Of a stretch of 7,050 bases of DNA, positions 6,822 to 7,050 are shown one piece after another. The notes under the pieces were generated by a model that was not told where the DNA came from, did no database searches, and was given only the letters and a program-made list of their open reading frames with translations. The position numbers and the translations under genes were made by a program. The DNA comes from an uncultured Clostridia bacterium (GTDB taxonomy: Bacteria; Bacillota; Clostridia; Oscillospirales; Ruminococcaceae): NCBI GenBank assembly GCA_937871145.1, contig CALMXN010000325.1:1-7050 (forward strand). The letters run 5' to 3'. Each line of letters begins with the position of its first letter. Position 1 is the stretch's first letter.

Positions 6822-6836
6822 ACCCTCAAAAGTAAA
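6808..6836 (-). promoter_or_regulatory. Promoter of the XRE regulator gene
   Basis: On the minus strand the -35 is TTTACT (6831..6836, 4 of 6) and the -10 is TATACT (6808..6813, 5 of 6) with exactly 17 bp between, plus a TGC extension before the -10. Initiation near 6801 gives a ~29-nt leader to the ATG at 6772. This is the best sigma-A-type promoter in the window. Confidence 0.75.
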
Positions 6837-7033
6837 CCCAAAATTCTATATATAAAATCTCACTCGTGTAAAAGTCAAAATTTTCGGATTATGACATATA
6901 CAGCACTAGTGATTTTTTTATGTTAAACTGTGTTTATGATGATGTTTGAATTATGATATATGGCTTGTTCGCCACATTTCCAATGATTAAATTTCAAGCG
7001 GTTTCATAAATAAAATGTAAGGAGATAAAAGAG
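6837..7033. other. Divergent intergenic region between regulator and plus-strand gene
   Basis: This AT-rich stretch separates the XRE promoter from the plus-strand start at 7034. It holds an 8-bp perfect palindrome, CACTAGTG (6904..6911), followed by a T-run, and three TTATGA copies (6889, 6934, 6951), the last two 17 bp apart. A plus-strand -10-like TATGAT lies at 6952..6957, but no -35 at good spacing is convincing. I see no RNA gene, CRISPR array or attachment-site repeat here. Confidence 0.45.
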
Positions 7034-7050
7034 ATGACTAATCAAATTAT
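7034..7050 (+). CDS. Start of an unidentified divergent gene (only five codons in window)
   Basis: The plus strand has AAGGAG at 7019..7024, 9 nt before an ATG at 7034 followed by open codons (MTNQI) to the window edge. The ribosome binding site and spacing make a real start likely. Too little is visible to name a product. It is divergent to the XRE regulator and so may be one of its targets. Confidence 0.6.

Noticed and set aside
1..7050. CRISPR array, tRNA, rRNA, insertion sequence or attachment repeats
   Set aside because: I saw no spaced direct repeats, cloverleaf, rRNA-like stretch, transposase motif or matched terminal repeats.

Overview
The window looks like a low-GC Firmicute, probably a gut-type clostridial lineage. 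The evidence is AT-rich coding sequence, strong AGGAGG-type ribosome binding sites 7-9 nt before the starts, and an XRE regulator typical of clostridial mobile or accessory regions. No gene here pins down a genus. Every complete gene lies on the minus strand, so transcription runs from high to low coordinates. A divergent plus-strand gene begins at the extreme right edge.

In transcription order, the first gene is an XRE-family helix-turn-helix regulator (5999..6772) with its own good promoter. Next come two large overlapping genes that dominate the window, 3344..5911 (855 aa) and 951..3356 (801 aa). Both begin with a DUF262 (GmrS/ParB-like) domain carrying the IPxxQR and DGQQRLTT motifs. The first also carries the two halves of a DUF1524-type HNH nuclease, separated by about 280 residues. 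The second has no recognisable nuclease. A hairpin plus T-tract (902..933) lies directly after the second gene and probably ends the operon.

Beyond the terminator, a new promoter (854..882) drives a 56-residue protein with four CxxC pairs (634..804). A YqiA-like alpha/beta-hydrolase gene follows (1..530), cut by the window edge.

The DUF262 pair is best read as a candidate two-protein, nucleotide-dependent restriction (anti-phage) module related to Type IV GmrSD enzymes. It differs from the classical GmrS + GmrD split: one subunit is already a DUF262-DUF1524 fusion and the other is a second, divergent DUF262 protein. Sampled stretches of these two genes are 22-32% GC against 38-45% in the flanking genes, which fits acquisition as an insert. 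A 14-bp sequence with dyad symmetry, AGGTATGCTATACT, covers the -10 regions of both the XRE gene and the small cysteine-rich gene. This suggests that the XRE protein regulates itself and the gene on the far side of the pair. The defence role and the regulatory link are inference; the domains, overlap, terminator and shared site are visible in the sequence.
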